Shown: positions 8,428-16,820 of the stretch, piece after piece
Numbering within the stretch: the stretch's first letter is position 1
Layout of the letters: every line of letters starts with the position of its first letter
From: Actinomadura atramentaria DSM 43919
GTDB taxonomy: Bacteria; Actinomycetota; Actinomycetes; Streptosporangiales; Streptosporangiaceae
Direction: 5' to 3'
Assembly: GCF_000381885.1 (NCBI RefSeq)
Contig: NZ_KB907210.1
Location: 506,104 to 570,103 of the forward strand
DNA length: 64,000 nt
The notes under the pieces: model-generated
What the model was told of the DNA's origin: nothing
What the model saw: the letters and a program-made list of their open reading frames with translations, nothing else
The model's database searches: none
Made by a program: the position numbers and the translations under genes

Positions 8428-8730
8428 TCAGGCGCGGCGGTCGGAGAGCGCGTAGGCGGTGGCCGCGGAGACGGCGGCGGCGGTGAGGACGGCGGGCCAC
8501 GCGCCGACCTTCTTGGCCAGCGGGTGCGAGCCGCCGAAACCCGCCAGGTAGACGGCCGTCAGCGCGGCCGCGCCCTTCGGGCCCGCGGTGCGCGACCACT
8601 CGCGGGCGCACCAGGCCCCGGCGACGGCCAGGACGGCGCCGCCCAGCTCGCGGCGGCGGGTGAAGCGGGCGGCGGCGTAGCCGCCGACGAGACCGGACGC
8701 GGCGACGGCCGCGGTGGGGATCTTGGGCAT
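8428..8730 (-). CDS. Small hydrophobic membrane protein, unknown
   Basis: A 100-residue protein starting MPKIPTAAVAASGLVGGYAA. It has hydrophobic stretches at about 6-20 and 29-45 and two more near the C-terminus, with basic residues between (RFTRRRE). It is probably an inner-membrane protein with three or four helices. I do not recognise a functional family. The ATG at 8730 is chosen over an in-frame ATG 26 codons upstream because TACGCT (8737-8742) lies exactly 6 nt before it, giving a leaderless start. It is divergent from the peptidase E gene across a 339-bp region. Confidence 0.65.
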   Translation of the reverse strand: MPKIPTAAVAASGLVGGYAAARFTRRRELGGAVLAVAGAWCAREWSRTAGPKGAAALTAVYLAGFGGSHPLAKKVGAWPAVLTAAAVSAATAYALSDRRA

Positions 8731-9069
8731 GGGAGAAGCGTATTGGTGCGCCGCCCGCGCGGGGACGGCCCCCCGCGCCTCGCGCCCGCCGCCGACGATC
8801 TGTTCCAAGATTCTCTAAAGGCGGACATGGCACGGAACAACGGGCCTAGGGTCTGTCTCAAAGCGCCTCAGCCACAGCGCGAGTGCGTTGACTGGCCGGT
8901 GAAGCGACGCCGGAGGCGAGCTTCACCGGCCAGATCGCGGAGCGATGCCGCGCTCGCACAGGCCCGGTCAGGCCCGAGCCGCCAGGCGAGGGCCGTGGGC
9001 CGGGACTCTGAAACACCGCCTAGCGTGACGACGTCCACGACCTCACCGCGACGATTGGAGTGCCTCCAC
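8731..9069. promoter_or_regulatory. Divergent intergenic region with 14-bp inverted repeat
   Basis: This gene-free stretch lies between two divergent genes. It holds the -10 of the minus-strand gene (8737-8742), a perfect 14-bp inverted repeat (CTGGCCGGTGAAGC, 8892-8905, with 8920-8933) around a 14-nt GC-rich loop, and TAGCGT at 9020-9025 as a possible -10 for the peptidase gene. CCGAGCCGCCAGGCGAG near 8973-8989 resembles the dispersed repeat weakly. No ORF here looks real. Confidence 0.6.
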
Positions 9070-9810
9070 ATGAGCACCGACGGGCAACCGCACATCCTGG
9101 CGATCGGCGGGGGTTCGTTCCTCGCCGACGAGCGCGGCGGCCTGCGCCCGAGCCCGCTGCTGCGGTACGCGCTGGACCTCACCGGCCAGGACCGGCCGCG
9201 CGTCTGCTTCCTCGCCACCGCGCTCGGCGACGGCGACCGCTACCTGGCCCTCGGCTACGAGGCGTTCGGCCGCCTGGACGCCGAGGTGAGCCACCTGGCG
9301 CTGTTCCCGATGCCGAACGTCGAGGACGTCCGCGCGCACCTGCTGTCGCAGGACCTGATCTACGTGTTCGGCGGCAGCGTCGCGAACCTGCTGGCGCTGT
9401 GGCGGCTGCACGGCGTGGACGGCGCGCTGCGGGAGGCGTGGGAGCGCGGCGTGGTGCTGTCGGGGCAGAGCGCGGGCGCGCTGTGCTGGCACGTCGGCGG
9501 GAACACCGACTCGTTCGGCCCCGAGCTGGCCCCGCTGACGGACGGCCTGGGCTTTCTGCCGTACGCGTGCGGCGTCCACTACGACAGCGAGCCGCAGCGC
9601 CGCCCCCTGCTGCAGCGGCTCGTCGGGGACGGGACGCTGCCCGCCGCGTACGCCGCCGACGAGTCCGTCGCGCTGCACTACGTCGGCACCGAGTTCGTGC
9701 AGGCCGTCGCGTTCCGCGAGTCCGCGAGCGCGTACCGGGTGGAGGCGGACGGGAGCGGCGGCGCGAAGGAGACGCCGGTCGCGCCGCGGCTGCTCGGCGG
9801 CGAGGCATAG
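9070..9810 (+). CDS. Peptidase E-like S51 family protein
   Basis: A 246-residue cytosolic protein of the S51 (peptidase E/cyanophycinase) fold, a class I glutamine amidotransferase-like family. The N-terminus reads HILAIGGGSFLAD. YVFGGSVANLLALW and the nucleophile elbow VVLSGQSAGALCW follow, where the Ser of GQSAGA is the catalytic nucleophile. GVHYDSEPQRR near the C-terminus fits the family. E. coli PepE cleaves Asp-X dipeptides, but the substrate here is not known. A TTGGAG site precedes the ATG at 9070. The stop codon TAG forms part of the -10 box of lipB. Confidence 0.8.
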   Translation: MSTDGQPHILAIGGGSFLADERGGLRPSPLLRYALDLTGQDRPRVCFLATALGDGDRYLALGYEAFGRLDAEVSHLALFPMPNVEDVRAHLLSQDLIYVFGGSVANLLALWRLHGVDGALREAWERGVVLSGQSAGALCWHVGGNTDSFGPELAPLTDGLGFLPYACGVHYDSEPQRRPLLQRLVGDGTLPAAYAADESVALHYVGTEFVQAVAFRESASAYRVEADGSGGAKETPVAPRLLGGEA

Positions 9811-9813
9811 TGT
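9808..9813 (+). promoter_or_regulatory. -10 box of lipB, overlapping the upstream stop codon
   Basis: TAGTGT uses the TAG stop of the peptidase gene as its first three bases and is followed by 6 nt and the lipB GTG. It implies a leaderless lipB mRNA. Confidence 0.5.
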
Positions 9814-9819
9814 GGGCCC

Positions 9820-10548
9820 GTGAGCGAACTGGACGTACGCGAGGCCGCCGGGCGATCCCCGGGCGCCTCCACCGGTGAACTGGTCGTCGTACACGCGGGC
9901 TTCGGGTCCGCGGCCGTCCCGTACGAGGACGCCTGGGACCTGCAGCGCCGCACTCACGCGCTGCGCGCCGACGACCGCATCCCCGACACCGCACTGTTGC
10001 TGGAGCACCGGCCCGTCTACACGGCGGGCAAGCGGACCGAGCCGCTGGACCGGCCGTTCGGCGACCCGGGCGCGCCCGTCGTCGACACCGACCGGGGCGG
10101 CAAGATCACCTGGCACGGGCCGGGGCAGCTCACCGGCTACCCGATCGTGCGGCTGCCCGACCCGGTGGACGTCGTCGCGTACGTGCGGCTGCTGGAGCGC
10201 ATGATGATGGACGTCTGCGCCGAGTTCGGCCTCGCGACCACGACCGTCGAGGGGCGCAGCGGGCTGTGGGTGCCCGGCACGCCGGACCGCAAGATCGGGT
10301 CGATCGGCATCCGGGTGTCGCGCGGGGTGACGATGCACGGCTTCCAGCTCAACTGCGACAACGACATGAGCTGGTTCGACCGGATCGTCCCGTGCGGCAT
10401 CCGGGACGCGGGCTCCACCAACCTGTCGCAGGAGACCGGCCGCCCGGTCCCCGTCGCCGAGGTGCTGCCGATCGTCGAGCGGCGGCTGGCCGAGGCGCTC
10501 GGCGCGCCCGGGATTCTGCACCGCACGGTCGCGCAGCTCGCGGGCTAG
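9820..10548 (+). CDS. lipB: Octanoyl-ACP:protein octanoyltransferase LipB
   Basis: Moves octanoyl from acyl carrier protein to the lipoyl-domain lysine of target proteins such as SucB, the first step of lipoic acid synthesis. The protein has 242 residues. Visible motifs are [11 protein letters not shown], the conserved [13 protein letters not shown] block, the catalytic Lys in [11 protein letters not shown], and the catalytic Cys in [11 protein letters not shown]. The first 25 residues are a variable extension; the GTG at 9820 is supported by the -10 box just before it. The stop codon overlaps that of the convergent DUF1877 gene in a shared CTAG. LipA follows 0.66 kb downstream on the same strand, with that gene between them. 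Confidence 0.95.
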   Translation: MSELDVREAAGRSPGASTGELVVVHAGFGSAAVPYEDAWDLQRRTHALRADDRIPDTALLLEHRPVYTAGKRTEPLDRPFGDPGAPVVDTDRGGKITWHGPGQLTGYPIVRLPDPVDVVAYVRLLERMMMDVCAEFGLATTTVEGRSGLWVPGTPDRKIGSIGIRVSRGVTMHGFQLNCDNDMSWFDRIVPCGIRDAGSTNLSQETGRPVPVAEVLPIVERRLAEALGAPGILHRTVAQLAG

Positions 10549-11054
10549 CGCTCCGCCATCACCTTGTAGACGGCCTGCCCCTCCGCCGCCGCCCGCGCGA
10601 AGAAGTCCGCGAGGGCCGCGTGCGCGGGCCGCAGCACCCGGTCCAGGACCCCGTCGTCGAACGCGTCGGCGTCCTGGACCTCCGCCGCCTTCATCGCCGT
10701 CAGGTCGAAGCGGCCCGCGACGCGCTCGAACGGCGCCGCCGCCAGGTATCCGGCGATCGGGCCCACGCGGCCGGGGTCCAGGTAGATGACGTCCAGGCCG
10801 AGCTCGTCCGCGCCGTCCTCGGTGAGCAGCCGCCCGCCGCACACGACGTCGCCCTCGGGCTGCGGGCCGTCCCACGGATCACCGGTCAGCAGGTAGTGCA
10901 GCGCCTGCCACGCGCCGCCGAGGTCCAGCGCGCAGCCCGCCGGCGCGGCCGCGCGCCGCCGGGCGGGGCCGAACAGCAGCCGGGCGACCGCCCCGGGGTC
11001 GGACTCACCGTCCAGCACGGGCGGCACCCTGAGATACGACATGGCCAGGCCCAC
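10545..11054 (-). CDS. DUF1877 (YfbM-like) family protein
   Basis: A 169-residue protein whose layout fits the YfbM/DUF1877 family: start MSYLRVPP (after a GTG-initiated four-residue leader), then [17 protein letters not shown], then [21 protein letters not shown], and a C-terminal ending in [11 protein letters not shown]. The LxxxWxxLHxLLTG signature is the basis of the call. The function of the family is unknown and the protein is probably cytosolic. GTG 11054 is chosen because AGGAGGA (11060-11066) is placed 5 nt before it; the frame is open further upstream but without a ribosome site. It sits inverted between lipB and lipA, and its TAG stop shares bases with the lipB stop. Confidence 0.8.
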   Translation of the reverse strand: MGLAMSYLRVPPVLDGESDPGAVARLLFGPARRRAAAPAGCALDLGGAWQALHYLLTGDPWDGPQPEGDVVCGGRLLTEDGADELGLDVIYLDPGRVGPIAGYLAAAPFERVAGRFDLTAMKAAEVQDADAFDDGVLDRVLRPAHAALADFFARAAAEGQAVYKVMAER

Positions 11055-11200
11055 GGTGGTCCTCCTGCGATGAAACGGGGGGTCGGCGTGACGACAGGGA
11101 GTCACCCTAGAGAGATCCGCGCTGCGCAGCGGGAGGAACACGCCAATCGAGTCCTGTTCGGTACATGACGGCCGCGGTAACGGCACCGGCGGCGCGGACG

Positions 11201-11206
11201 TAGGCT
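11201..11206 (+). promoter_or_regulatory. -10 box of lipA
   Basis: TAGGCT is followed by 6 nt and the GTG at 11213, so lipA is probably leaderless. The preceding 146 bp up to the DUF1877 start contain no other gene. Confidence 0.55.
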
Positions 11207-11212
11207 GGAGCG

Positions 11213-12142
11213 GTGACGACGGTGACACCTGGGGAGCGCAAACTCCTCCGCATTGAGGCACGCAACAGCCAGACCCCCATCGAGCGCAAGCCCGAATGGA
11301 TCAAGACCAGGTTGAAGACCGGCCCGCAGTACCGCGAGCTGACGCGCCTGGTGAAGTCCGAGGGTCTGCACACCGTCTGCCAGGAAGCCGGCTGCCCCAA
11401 CATCTACGAGTGCTGGGAGGACCGGGAGGCCACGTTCCTCATCGGCGGCGACCAGTGCACCCGGCGGTGCGACTTCTGCCAGATCGACACCGGCCGCCCC
11501 GCCGAACTCGACCGGGACGAGCCGCGCCGCGTCGCCGAGTCCGTCGCGTCGATGGGCCTGAAGTACGCCACCGTGACCGGCGTCGCCCGCGACGACCTGG
11601 CGGACGGCGGCGCGTGGCTGTACGCCGAGACCGTCCGGCAGATCCACGCGGCCGTCCCCGGCTGCGGCGTCGAACTGCTCATCCCGGACTTCAACGCCGA
11701 CCCCGGGCAGCTCGCGGAGGTGTTCGGCGCGCGGCCCGAGGTGCTCGCGCACAACGTCGAGACCGTCCCGCGGATCTTCAGGCGCATCCGGCCGGGGTTC
11801 CGCTACGAGCGCTCGCTGGACGTCATCCGGCAGGCGCGCGCCGCGGGCCTGGTCACCAAGTCCAACCTCATCCTCGGCATGGGCGAGACCCGCGAGGAGG
11901 TGTCGGCGGCGCTGCGCGACCTGCACGCCGCCGGTTGCGAACTGATCACGATCACGCAGTACCTGCGGCCCACCCCGCGGCACCACCCGGTGGAGCGCTG
12001 GGTGAAGCCGGACGAGTTCGTGGAGCTGTCCGCCGAGGCCGAGAGCATCGGTTTCGCGGGCGTGATGTCCGGTCCGCTGGTGCGGTCCAGCTACCGCGCC
12101 GGGCGGCTGTACCGGCAGGCCATCGAGGCCCGCGACGCCTGA
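11213..12142 (+). CDS. lipA: Lipoyl synthase LipA
   Basis: Radical SAM enzyme that inserts two sulfur atoms into protein-bound octanoyl groups. It has 309 residues. Both [4Fe-4S] clusters are readable: the auxiliary cluster Cys56, Cys61 and Cys67 (C-x4-C-x5-C in [15 protein letters not shown]) and the radical SAM cluster Cys82, Cys86 and Cys89 (C-x3-C-x2-C in QCTRRCDFC). The conserved RSSY motif, whose Ser ligates the auxiliary cluster, is in [11 protein letters not shown] near the C-terminus. The gene lies 43 nt upstream of the DUF4191 gene, a pairing common across actinobacteria. Confidence 0.97.
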   Translation: MTTVTPGERKLLRIEARNSQTPIERKPEWIKTRLKTGPQYRELTRLVKSEGLHTVCQEAGCPNIYECWEDREATFLIGGDQCTRRCDFCQIDTGRPAELDRDEPRRVAESVASMGLKYATVTGVARDDLADGGAWLYAETVRQIHAAVPGCGVELLIPDFNADPGQLAEVFGARPEVLAHNVETVPRIFRRIRPGFRYERSLDVIRQARAAGLVTKSNLILGMGETREEVSAALRDLHAAGCELITITQYLRPTPRHHPVERWVKPDEFVELSAEAESIGFAGVMSGPLVRSSYRAGRLYRQAIEARDA

Positions 12143-12172
12143 CCGGGCGGCCGGGCCGCCGCCCGCCGCGAC

Positions 12173-12178
12173 TATCCT
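12173..12178 (+). promoter_or_regulatory. -10 box of the DUF4191 gene
   Basis: TATCCT is followed by 7 nt and then the ATG at 12186, indicating a separate leaderless transcript even though lipA is only 43 nt upstream. Confidence 0.5.
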
Positions 12179-12185
12179 TGGACGC

Positions 12186-12875
12186 ATGTCGAAAACGCCC
12201 GCCGACGGGGTTCAGGACAACCCGGGCCGCCTGAAGCAGATCCGCATGGTCGCCCAGGTGCTCCGGCAGACGGACCCGAAGGCCCTCCCGATCGTCGCCG
12301 CCTCCTCGATCGGCACGCTGGTCGTCGTCGTCCTCATCGGGGTGCTGATCGGCCAGCCGTGGTTCTTCATCCCGCTGGGGATCCTCGCGGCCGTCGCGGT
12401 GGGCATGATCGTTTTCGGCCAGCTCGCGCAGCGCGCCCAGTACAAGATGATCGCCGGGCAGCCCGGCGCGGCCGCCGCCATCCTCAAGAACATGCGCGGC
12501 GCGTGGACCGTCACCGAGGCCGTCGCGGGCAACCGCAACCTCGACATGGTCCACCGCGCCGTCGGGCGGCCGGGCGTCATCCTGGTCTCCGAGGGCCCGC
12601 GCAGCCGGGTCGGCGCGCTGCTCGGCGCGGAGAAGAAGCGCATCTCCCGCGCCGCGCAGCAGGTGCCCATCTACGACATCCAGGTCGGCACCGACGAGGG
12701 CCAGATCCCGGTGGACAAGCTCCAGCGGCACATCATGAAGCTCCCCCGCAACCTGACCAAGCCGCAGGTGTCGGAGCTGAACGGGCGGCTGCAGGCGCTC
12801 CCCCGCTCGATGCAGATGCCCAAGGGCCCCATCCCCAAGGGCGCCCGCATGCCCAAGGGCCCGAAGTTGAAGTGA
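12186..12875 (+). CDS. DUF4191 family membrane protein
   Basis: A 229-residue protein with two adjacent transmembrane helices (about residues 38-58 and 60-80; VVVVLIGVLIGQPWFFIPLG and the following stretch). A soluble domain follows, containing MIAGQPGAAAAILKNMRGAW and RPGVILVSEGPRSRVGALL, and a basic Pro/Lys/Gly tail (MPKGPIPKGARMPKGPKLK). Genes of this family are found immediately after lipA in many actinobacteria. The function is unknown; a link to lipoate metabolism or to the membrane envelope would be speculation. The tail resembles low-complexity cationic tails seen in other actinobacterial membrane proteins. Confidence 0.88.
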   Translation: MSKTPADGVQDNPGRLKQIRMVAQVLRQTDPKALPIVAASSIGTLVVVVLIGVLIGQPWFFIPLGILAAVAVGMIVFGQLAQRAQYKMIAGQPGAAAAILKNMRGAWTVTEAVAGNRNLDMVHRAVGRPGVILVSEGPRSRVGALLGAEKKRISRAAQQVPIYDIQVGTDEGQIPVDKLQRHIMKLPRNLTKPQVSELNGRLQALPRSMQMPKGPIPKGARMPKGPKLK

Positions 12876-12911
12876 CCCCCCGGCGCGGGCGACGAATCCC
12901 CCGGAGCCGTT

Positions 12912-12962
12912 CGCGCCCGGCCGCTCGCTAGCGCTCGCGGCCGTGCGCGCGCGGGGCAACCC
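12912..12962 (+). repeat. Dispersed intergenic repeat, copy C
   Basis: This reads CGCGCCCGGCCGCTCGCTAG and then CGCTCGCGGCCGTGCGC and GGGGCAACCCCC. It is nearly the same as 30,103-30,162 in the same orientation. It lies between convergent genes (DUF4191 and RDD). A 7-bp inverted repeat, CGGCCGC with GCGGCCG, allows a hairpin, so it may double as a terminator. Confidence 0.7.
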
Positions 12963-12980
12963 CCAGGGTTTCGTTCCCGC

Positions 12981-13463
12981 TCAGATCCGGATGACGGCCG
13001 TGTTGGCGGCGCGGTCGTGGAGGCCGCGGTGGTCGCGGTCCCAGATGAGGGCCGGGACGAACAGGACCAGCAGGAACGCGCGGGCGAGGCCCCAGCCGAG
13101 GCCGAGGGGGCGGCCGTCGAGGCGGATCACGCGGACGCCGCACAGGCGCTTGCCGATCGTCAGGCCCGCCAGGCCCGTCAGCAGCCACGCCTGGACGCCG
13201 AAGACGCCGAGCGCGACGAGGCTGCGCTGGGACGGGTCGAGGTCCAGCGCGCGGGTGAGGACGCTGGCGATGAGGAGCGACAGCGCCCAGTCGATGAACA
13301 GCGCGCCGAGGCGGCGGCCGTAGGACGCGGCGGAACCGCTGCCGGTCGCGGGGAGGCCGAGCCGCTCGCCGGGGGCGCCGAGGTCGACGCCGGCCGATCG
13401 CGCGCCGCCCAGCCAGGTCTGCGTCCACCGGGGCCCCGCGCCGCCCCGTCCGTCGCTGCTCAT
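12981..13463 (-). CDS. RDD family membrane protein
   Basis: A 160-residue protein. After about 45 variable residues comes YGRRLGALFIDWALSLLIAS, the RDD signature (Arg, then Asp in the first helix). A second hydrophobic stretch, GVQAWLLTGLAGLTIGKRLCGVRVIRLDG, carries the typical TIGKRxxGxRV turn. Then comes FVPALIWDRDHRGLHDRAANTAVIRI, whose DxDxRGLHDRAAxTxVI ending is characteristic. Three membrane helices are likely. The role is unknown, although some RDD proteins act as Na+/H+ antiporters. TAGCGT (13470-13475) is 6 nt before the ATG, so the start at 13463 is well supported. The gene lies divergent to glnA, as in other actinobacteria. Confidence 0.9.
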   Translation of the reverse strand: MSSDGRGGAGPRWTQTWLGGARSAGVDLGAPGERLGLPATGSGSAASYGRRLGALFIDWALSLLIASVLTRALDLDPSQRSLVALGVFGVQAWLLTGLAGLTIGKRLCGVRVIRLDGRPLGLGWGLARAFLLVLFVPALIWDRDHRGLHDRAANTAVIRI

Positions 13464-13586
13464 GCGAATACGCTATCTGTTCCTGGGTAAGGATCATCCT
13501 TGCGTCGTGCGGTCTGGGCGTCCGTTCCCCCTTTTTCGTGCCGTTCCTGCGGTGGGACGGCCCCGGGATGCGCCTTCGCGTGACAT

Positions 13587-13624
13587 GTAACACGGGCGAA
13601 ACACACGGGACACGAGCGGGAAAC
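13587..13624 (+). promoter_or_regulatory. GlnR binding site upstream of glnA
   Basis: The sequence reads GTAAC-n6-GAAAC-n6-GACAC-n6-GAAAC, with every spacer exactly 6 nt. This matches the published actinobacterial GlnR consensus gTnAc-n6-GaAAc repeated twice. It lies 53-90 nt upstream of the glnA ATG and just upstream of a TAGCCT -10 box (13636-13641), the position expected of an activator. PhoP uses a related direct-repeat site, so overlap with phosphate control is possible. Confidence 0.85.
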
Positions 13625-13676
13625 CTGACCGGTCCTAGCCTGGAGTCCCGGCCATGAGCGCCCCTAGGGAGGCTGA

Positions 13677-15101
13677 ATGTTCAGCAGTGCCGACGAGGTC
13701 CTGAGCTTCATCAGGGATCATGACGTGCAGTTCATCGACTGCAGGTTCGTGGACCTGCCGGGGAAGATGCAGCACGTCACGTTCCCGGCGGAGCGGTTCG
13801 ACACGGACTTCTTCACCAACGGGCTGATGTTCGACGGCTCGTCCGTGCGCGGGTTCCAGGAGATCCACGAGTCGGACATGCTGCTCCTGCCGGACCCGGC
13901 GACCGCCGTCATCGACCCGTTCCGCAGGCACAAGACGCTGAATCTGAACTTCTTCGTCCACGACCCCCTCACCGGGGAGCCGTACAGCCGCGACCCGCGC
14001 AACGTCGCCCGCAAGGCGCAGGACTACGTGCGCGGCACGGGCATCGCCGACACGGTGTTCGTCGGGCCCGAGGCGGAGTTCTACATCTTCGACGACGTCC
14101 GGTTCGAGACGAAGCAGAACGCGGGCTACTACTTCCTCGACTCGGTCGAGGGCGCGTGGAACACCGGACGCGAGGAGGAGGGCGGCAACCTCGGCGCCAA
14201 GCCGCCCTACAAGGGCGGGTACTTCCCCGTCCCGCCGATGGACCACTACGCCGACCTGCGGACGGAGATGGCGGCGCAGCTCATGGGCGTCGGCATCAAG
14301 GTCGAGCTGCACCACCACGAGGTGGGCACGGCGGGCCAGGCGGAGATCGGCGTCAAGTTCGACACGCTGCTCAAGAGCGCCGACCAGCTCATGCTCTACA
14401 AGTACGTCGTGAAGAGCGTGGCGCGCGCGGCGGGCAAGACGGTCACGTTCATGCCGAAGCCGATCTTCGGCGACAACGGCTCGGGCATGCACGTCCACCA
14501 GTCGCTCTGGAAGGACGGGTCGCCGCTGTTCTACGACGAGGTCGGCTACGCGGGCCTGTCGGACACGGCGCGCTACTACATCGGCGGGCTGCTGAAGCAC
14601 GCGCCGTCGCTGCTGGCGTTCACGAACCCGACGCTGAACTCCTACCACCGGCTCGTCCCGGGCTTCGAGGCGCCGGTGAACCTGGTGTACTCGCAGCGGA
14701 ACCGGTCGGCGTGCATCCGCGTGCCCATCACGGGGTCGAACCCGAAGGCGAAGCGGATCGAGTTCCGCGTCCCGGACCCGTCCTGCAACCCGTACCTGGC
14801 GTTCTCGGCGATGCTGATGGCCGGGCTGGACGGCATCAAGAACAAGATCGAGCCCGCCGAGCCGGTCGACAAGGACCTCTACGAGCTGCCCCCGGAGGAG
14901 GCCCGCGCGATCCCGCAGGTCCCCGGCTCGCTGGACGCGGTCCTGAACGCGCTGGAGGCCGACCACGACTACCTCCTGGAGGGCGGCGTCTTCACGCCGG
15001 ACCTCATCGAGACGTGGATCTCCATGAAGCGCGAGTTCGAGATCGACCCGGTCCGCCTCCGCCCCCACCCCCACGAGTTCGAGATGTACTACGACGTCTG
15101 A
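13677..15101 (+). CDS. glnA: Glutamine synthetase type I (adenylylated form)
   Basis: Makes glutamine from glutamate, ammonia and ATP as a cytosolic dodecamer. It has 474 residues, the usual GSI length. Visible motifs are [10 protein letters not shown] (active-site Asp-50' type loop), [12 protein letters not shown] (metal-ligand Glu), [16 protein letters not shown], the ATP-binding [16 protein letters not shown], and NRSACIRVP. Tyr402 in [10 protein letters not shown] is the adenylylation site (codon at 14880), so this enzyme is a GlnE substrate. AGGGAGG precedes the ATG at 13677. Regulation is likely by GlnR at the transcript level and by GlnE after translation. A 17-bp hairpin terminates the gene, so it is monocistronic. 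Confidence 0.97.
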   Translation: MFSSADEVLSFIRDHDVQFIDCRFVDLPGKMQHVTFPAERFDTDFFTNGLMFDGSSVRGFQEIHESDMLLLPDPATAVIDPFRRHKTLNLNFFVHDPLTGEPYSRDPRNVARKAQDYVRGTGIADTVFVGPEAEFYIFDDVRFETKQNAGYYFLDSVEGAWNTGREEEGGNLGAKPPYKGGYFPVPPMDHYADLRTEMAAQLMGVGIKVELHHHEVGTAGQAEIGVKFDTLLKSADQLMLYKYVVKSVARAAGKTVTFMPKPIFGDNGSGMHVHQSLWKDGSPLFYDEVGYAGLSDTARYYIGGLLKHAPSLLAFTNPTLNSYHRLVPGFEAPVNLVYSQRNRSACIRVPITGSNPKAKRIEFRVPDPSCNPYLAFSAMLMAGLDGIKNKIEPAEPVDKDLYELPPEEARAIPQVPGSLDAVLNALEADHDYLLEGGVFTPDLIETWISMKREFEIDPVRLRPHPHEFEMYYDV

Positions 15102-15111
15102 TCCGCACACC

Positions 15112-15149
15112 CGAAGCGCGGGCACCGGTCCTCCGGTGCCCGCGCTTCG
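15112..15149 (+). terminator. Terminator of glnA, perfect 17-bp stem
   Basis: The left arm at 15112-15128 (CGAAGCGCGGGCACCGG) pairs perfectly with 15133-15149 around the tetraloop TCCT. It begins 10 nt after the glnA stop codon. Confidence 0.9.
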
Positions 15150-15274
15150 TCGTTCGCGAGGTGGCCGCGCGCGGGCGGGGAGGTGGACCGTTGCTGAACC
15201 GTTGTCGAGGTTTGGGGAAGATCAGGGCAGATTGGGGTGTTGCCGCCTAGGAGATGTCGATCAAGGGAGGGCGC

Positions 15275-15670
15275 ATGGCCAGCGTTCGGGTCCGGCGGAC
15301 CGAGGACGGTTTCGAGGCGGTCAACGACCGCGGCGCGCGCGTGGCCGTGGGCGGTCCCGAGGACGACGGGGTGTTCAGCCCGGTGGAGCTGCTGCTGGCG
15401 GCGCTCGGCGGGTGCGAGCTGGTGACGGTGGAGCCGTTGACCGCGCAGCGCGGGCACCGGCTGGTGCGGCTGGAGGCGGTCGCGGCCGCCGAGAAGGTCG
15501 AGACGAGCCGGCTGGGGAAGATCACGCTGACGTACGACGTCGAGCTGCCCGCGGACGACGAGAAGGCCGCGGAGGTGTTCGAGGCCGTCGCGCACCGCGT
15601 CCACGAGCGGTACTGCACGGTCGGCAACGCGCTGCGCGAGCCGATGACCGTCGAGCAGGTGCTTCCCTGA
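15275..15670 (+). CDS. OsmC/Ohr family protein
   Basis: A 131-residue protein of the OsmC superfamily of thiol-dependent peroxidases. Both redox cysteines are present: Cys47 in LLAALGGCELVTVE and Cys114 in ERYCTVGNAL, with the conserved S-P-x-E-L-L-L-x-A-L-x-G-C run. Family members reduce organic hydroperoxides in the cytosol, although this YhfA-like branch is less studied. The ATG at 15275 is preferred because GGGAGG lies just upstream; the in-frame ATG at 15254 has a ribosome-like GGAG only one base before it and would add seven residues. It is a single gene, 173 nt after glnA and beyond its terminator. Confidence 0.82.
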   Translation: MASVRVRRTEDGFEAVNDRGARVAVGGPEDDGVFSPVELLLAALGGCELVTVEPLTAQRGHRLVRLEAVAAAEKVETSRLGKITLTYDVELPADDEKAAEVFEAVAHRVHERYCTVGNALREPMTVEQVLP

Positions 15671-15919
15671 CCCCCGGCGGCGTCCGGCGGCCATGACCGG
15701 GGAAAGATCGGGTATGGCTGCCGTACCACTCGAATCACCCCGAACAGTGGCGAAGGGAGCACGATGCGCGATCCGCCGAGGCGGCGCCCGCGAGTCCCCC
15801 GCACCCCGCCTCCACCGAAGGTCCGTATGCCGCATCGAGGACCTACTACTCAAGGCTGAGATGAAGACCGTTCGTCGCGGTGATCTCAAGCCGGTGATCA
15901 CACGGCAAAGATAGGTAGC
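15671..15919 (+). other. Leader region of the PAP2 genes with two tiny ORFs
   Basis: This gene-poor 249 bp holds two short ORFs on the plus strand. At 15764-15859 a 31-codon ORF (MRDPPRRRPRVP...) has a good ribosome site, GAAGGGAG. At 15861-15914 a 17-codon ORF (MKTVRRGDLKPVITRQR) starts 1 nt after the first stop and ends 5 nt before the ATG of the first PAP2 gene. The arrangement resembles leader peptides, but length alone makes chance possible. The last 80 bp have lower GC than the surroundings. Confidence 0.3.
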
Positions 15920-16807
15920 ATGGCCCAAACCGCCCCTGCGCCCCCCAGAGGCCAGCCCGCTCCCGAACGCTCGACCCGTCCGGCGGCCGGCATTGGCCTC
16001 GGCGCTCCCCCCGTGTGGCGGGAGCTCCTGCTCATCGCGCTCTTCTACACCGGGTACTCGCTGACGCGGCTCGTGCTCGTCGAGGACGGCACCGGTCCCG
16101 CGTTCCGCCACGCCCACGAGATCCTGTCCGCCGAGCGGTTCCTCGGCATCGACGTCGAGCTCTGGATGAACCAGGCGCTGCTCCACGTGCCCTGGCTCGC
16201 ACGCGCCGCCAACGTCTTCTACGCCACCGCGCACTTCGTGGTCACCATCTCGGTCATGGCGTGGGTGTGGCGGCGGCATCCGCAGGACTACCGGTGGCTG
16301 CGGACGTCGTTCGTCCTCGCGACGGGCGTCGCGCTGTTCGGCTTCTGGCTCTACCCGCTCGCGCCGCCGCGCTTCCTGCACACCGAGGGCTTCGTCGACC
16401 CGGTGACGGCGCTGCACTCCCTCGGCCTGTACTCCGGCGACGCGTCCGGCTCGTTCTCCAACCAGTACGCCGCGATGCCCTCGATGCACGCCGGCTGGTC
16501 GATCTGGTGCGGGTTCGTGATCATCAAGCTGGCGGCGCGGCGCTGGGTGAAGCTGCTCGCGGTGCTGTACCCCGCGACGACGCTGTTCGTCATCCTGTCC
16601 ACCGCGAACCACTACGTGCTGGACGCGGTCGCGGGCATCGTGCTGATCGCGGGCTCGCTGAGCGCCGCCTGGCTCGCCTACCATCGCTGCCCGGCGCCCC
16701 TGCGCGGGCTGCCGGGAAGAGCGGTGGGACGGGTGGCGGCGCGGGTGCGCCGCGGCGCGACGGCGCGCGGCGGACCGGCGGGCGACTCATCGACGGCGGA
16801 AGTCTGA
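15920..16807 (+). CDS. PAP2 superfamily membrane protein (first paralog)
   Basis: A 295-residue integral membrane protein of the PAP2 / inositol phosphotransferase-like superfamily. After a 30-residue Pro/Ala-rich head come about six hydrophobic helices. The phosphatase motifs are partly recognisable: NQYAAMPSMHAGWS (the PSxH motif with the catalytic His) and STANHYVLDAVAG (HxxxD). The first motif (KxxxxxxRP) is replaced by YPLAPPRFL. The conserved N-Q-Y-A-A-M-P-S block is typical of the actinobacterial branch related to the yeast Aur1 family. The substrate is probably a lipid phosphate or polyprenyl phosphate, but this is inference. A second paralog begins 14 nt downstream in the same operon. 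Confidence 0.85.
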   Translation: MAQTAPAPPRGQPAPERSTRPAAGIGLGAPPVWRELLLIALFYTGYSLTRLVLVEDGTGPAFRHAHEILSAERFLGIDVELWMNQALLHVPWLARAANVFYATAHFVVTISVMAWVWRRHPQDYRWLRTSFVLATGVALFGFWLYPLAPPRFLHTEGFVDPVTALHSLGLYSGDASGSFSNQYAAMPSMHAGWSIWCGFVIIKLAARRWVKLLAVLYPATTLFVILSTANHYVLDAVAGIVLIAGSLSAAWLAYHRCPAPLRGLPGRAVGRVAARVRRGATARGGPAGDSSTAEV

Positions 16808-16820
16808 CAACCTTGTCGGC

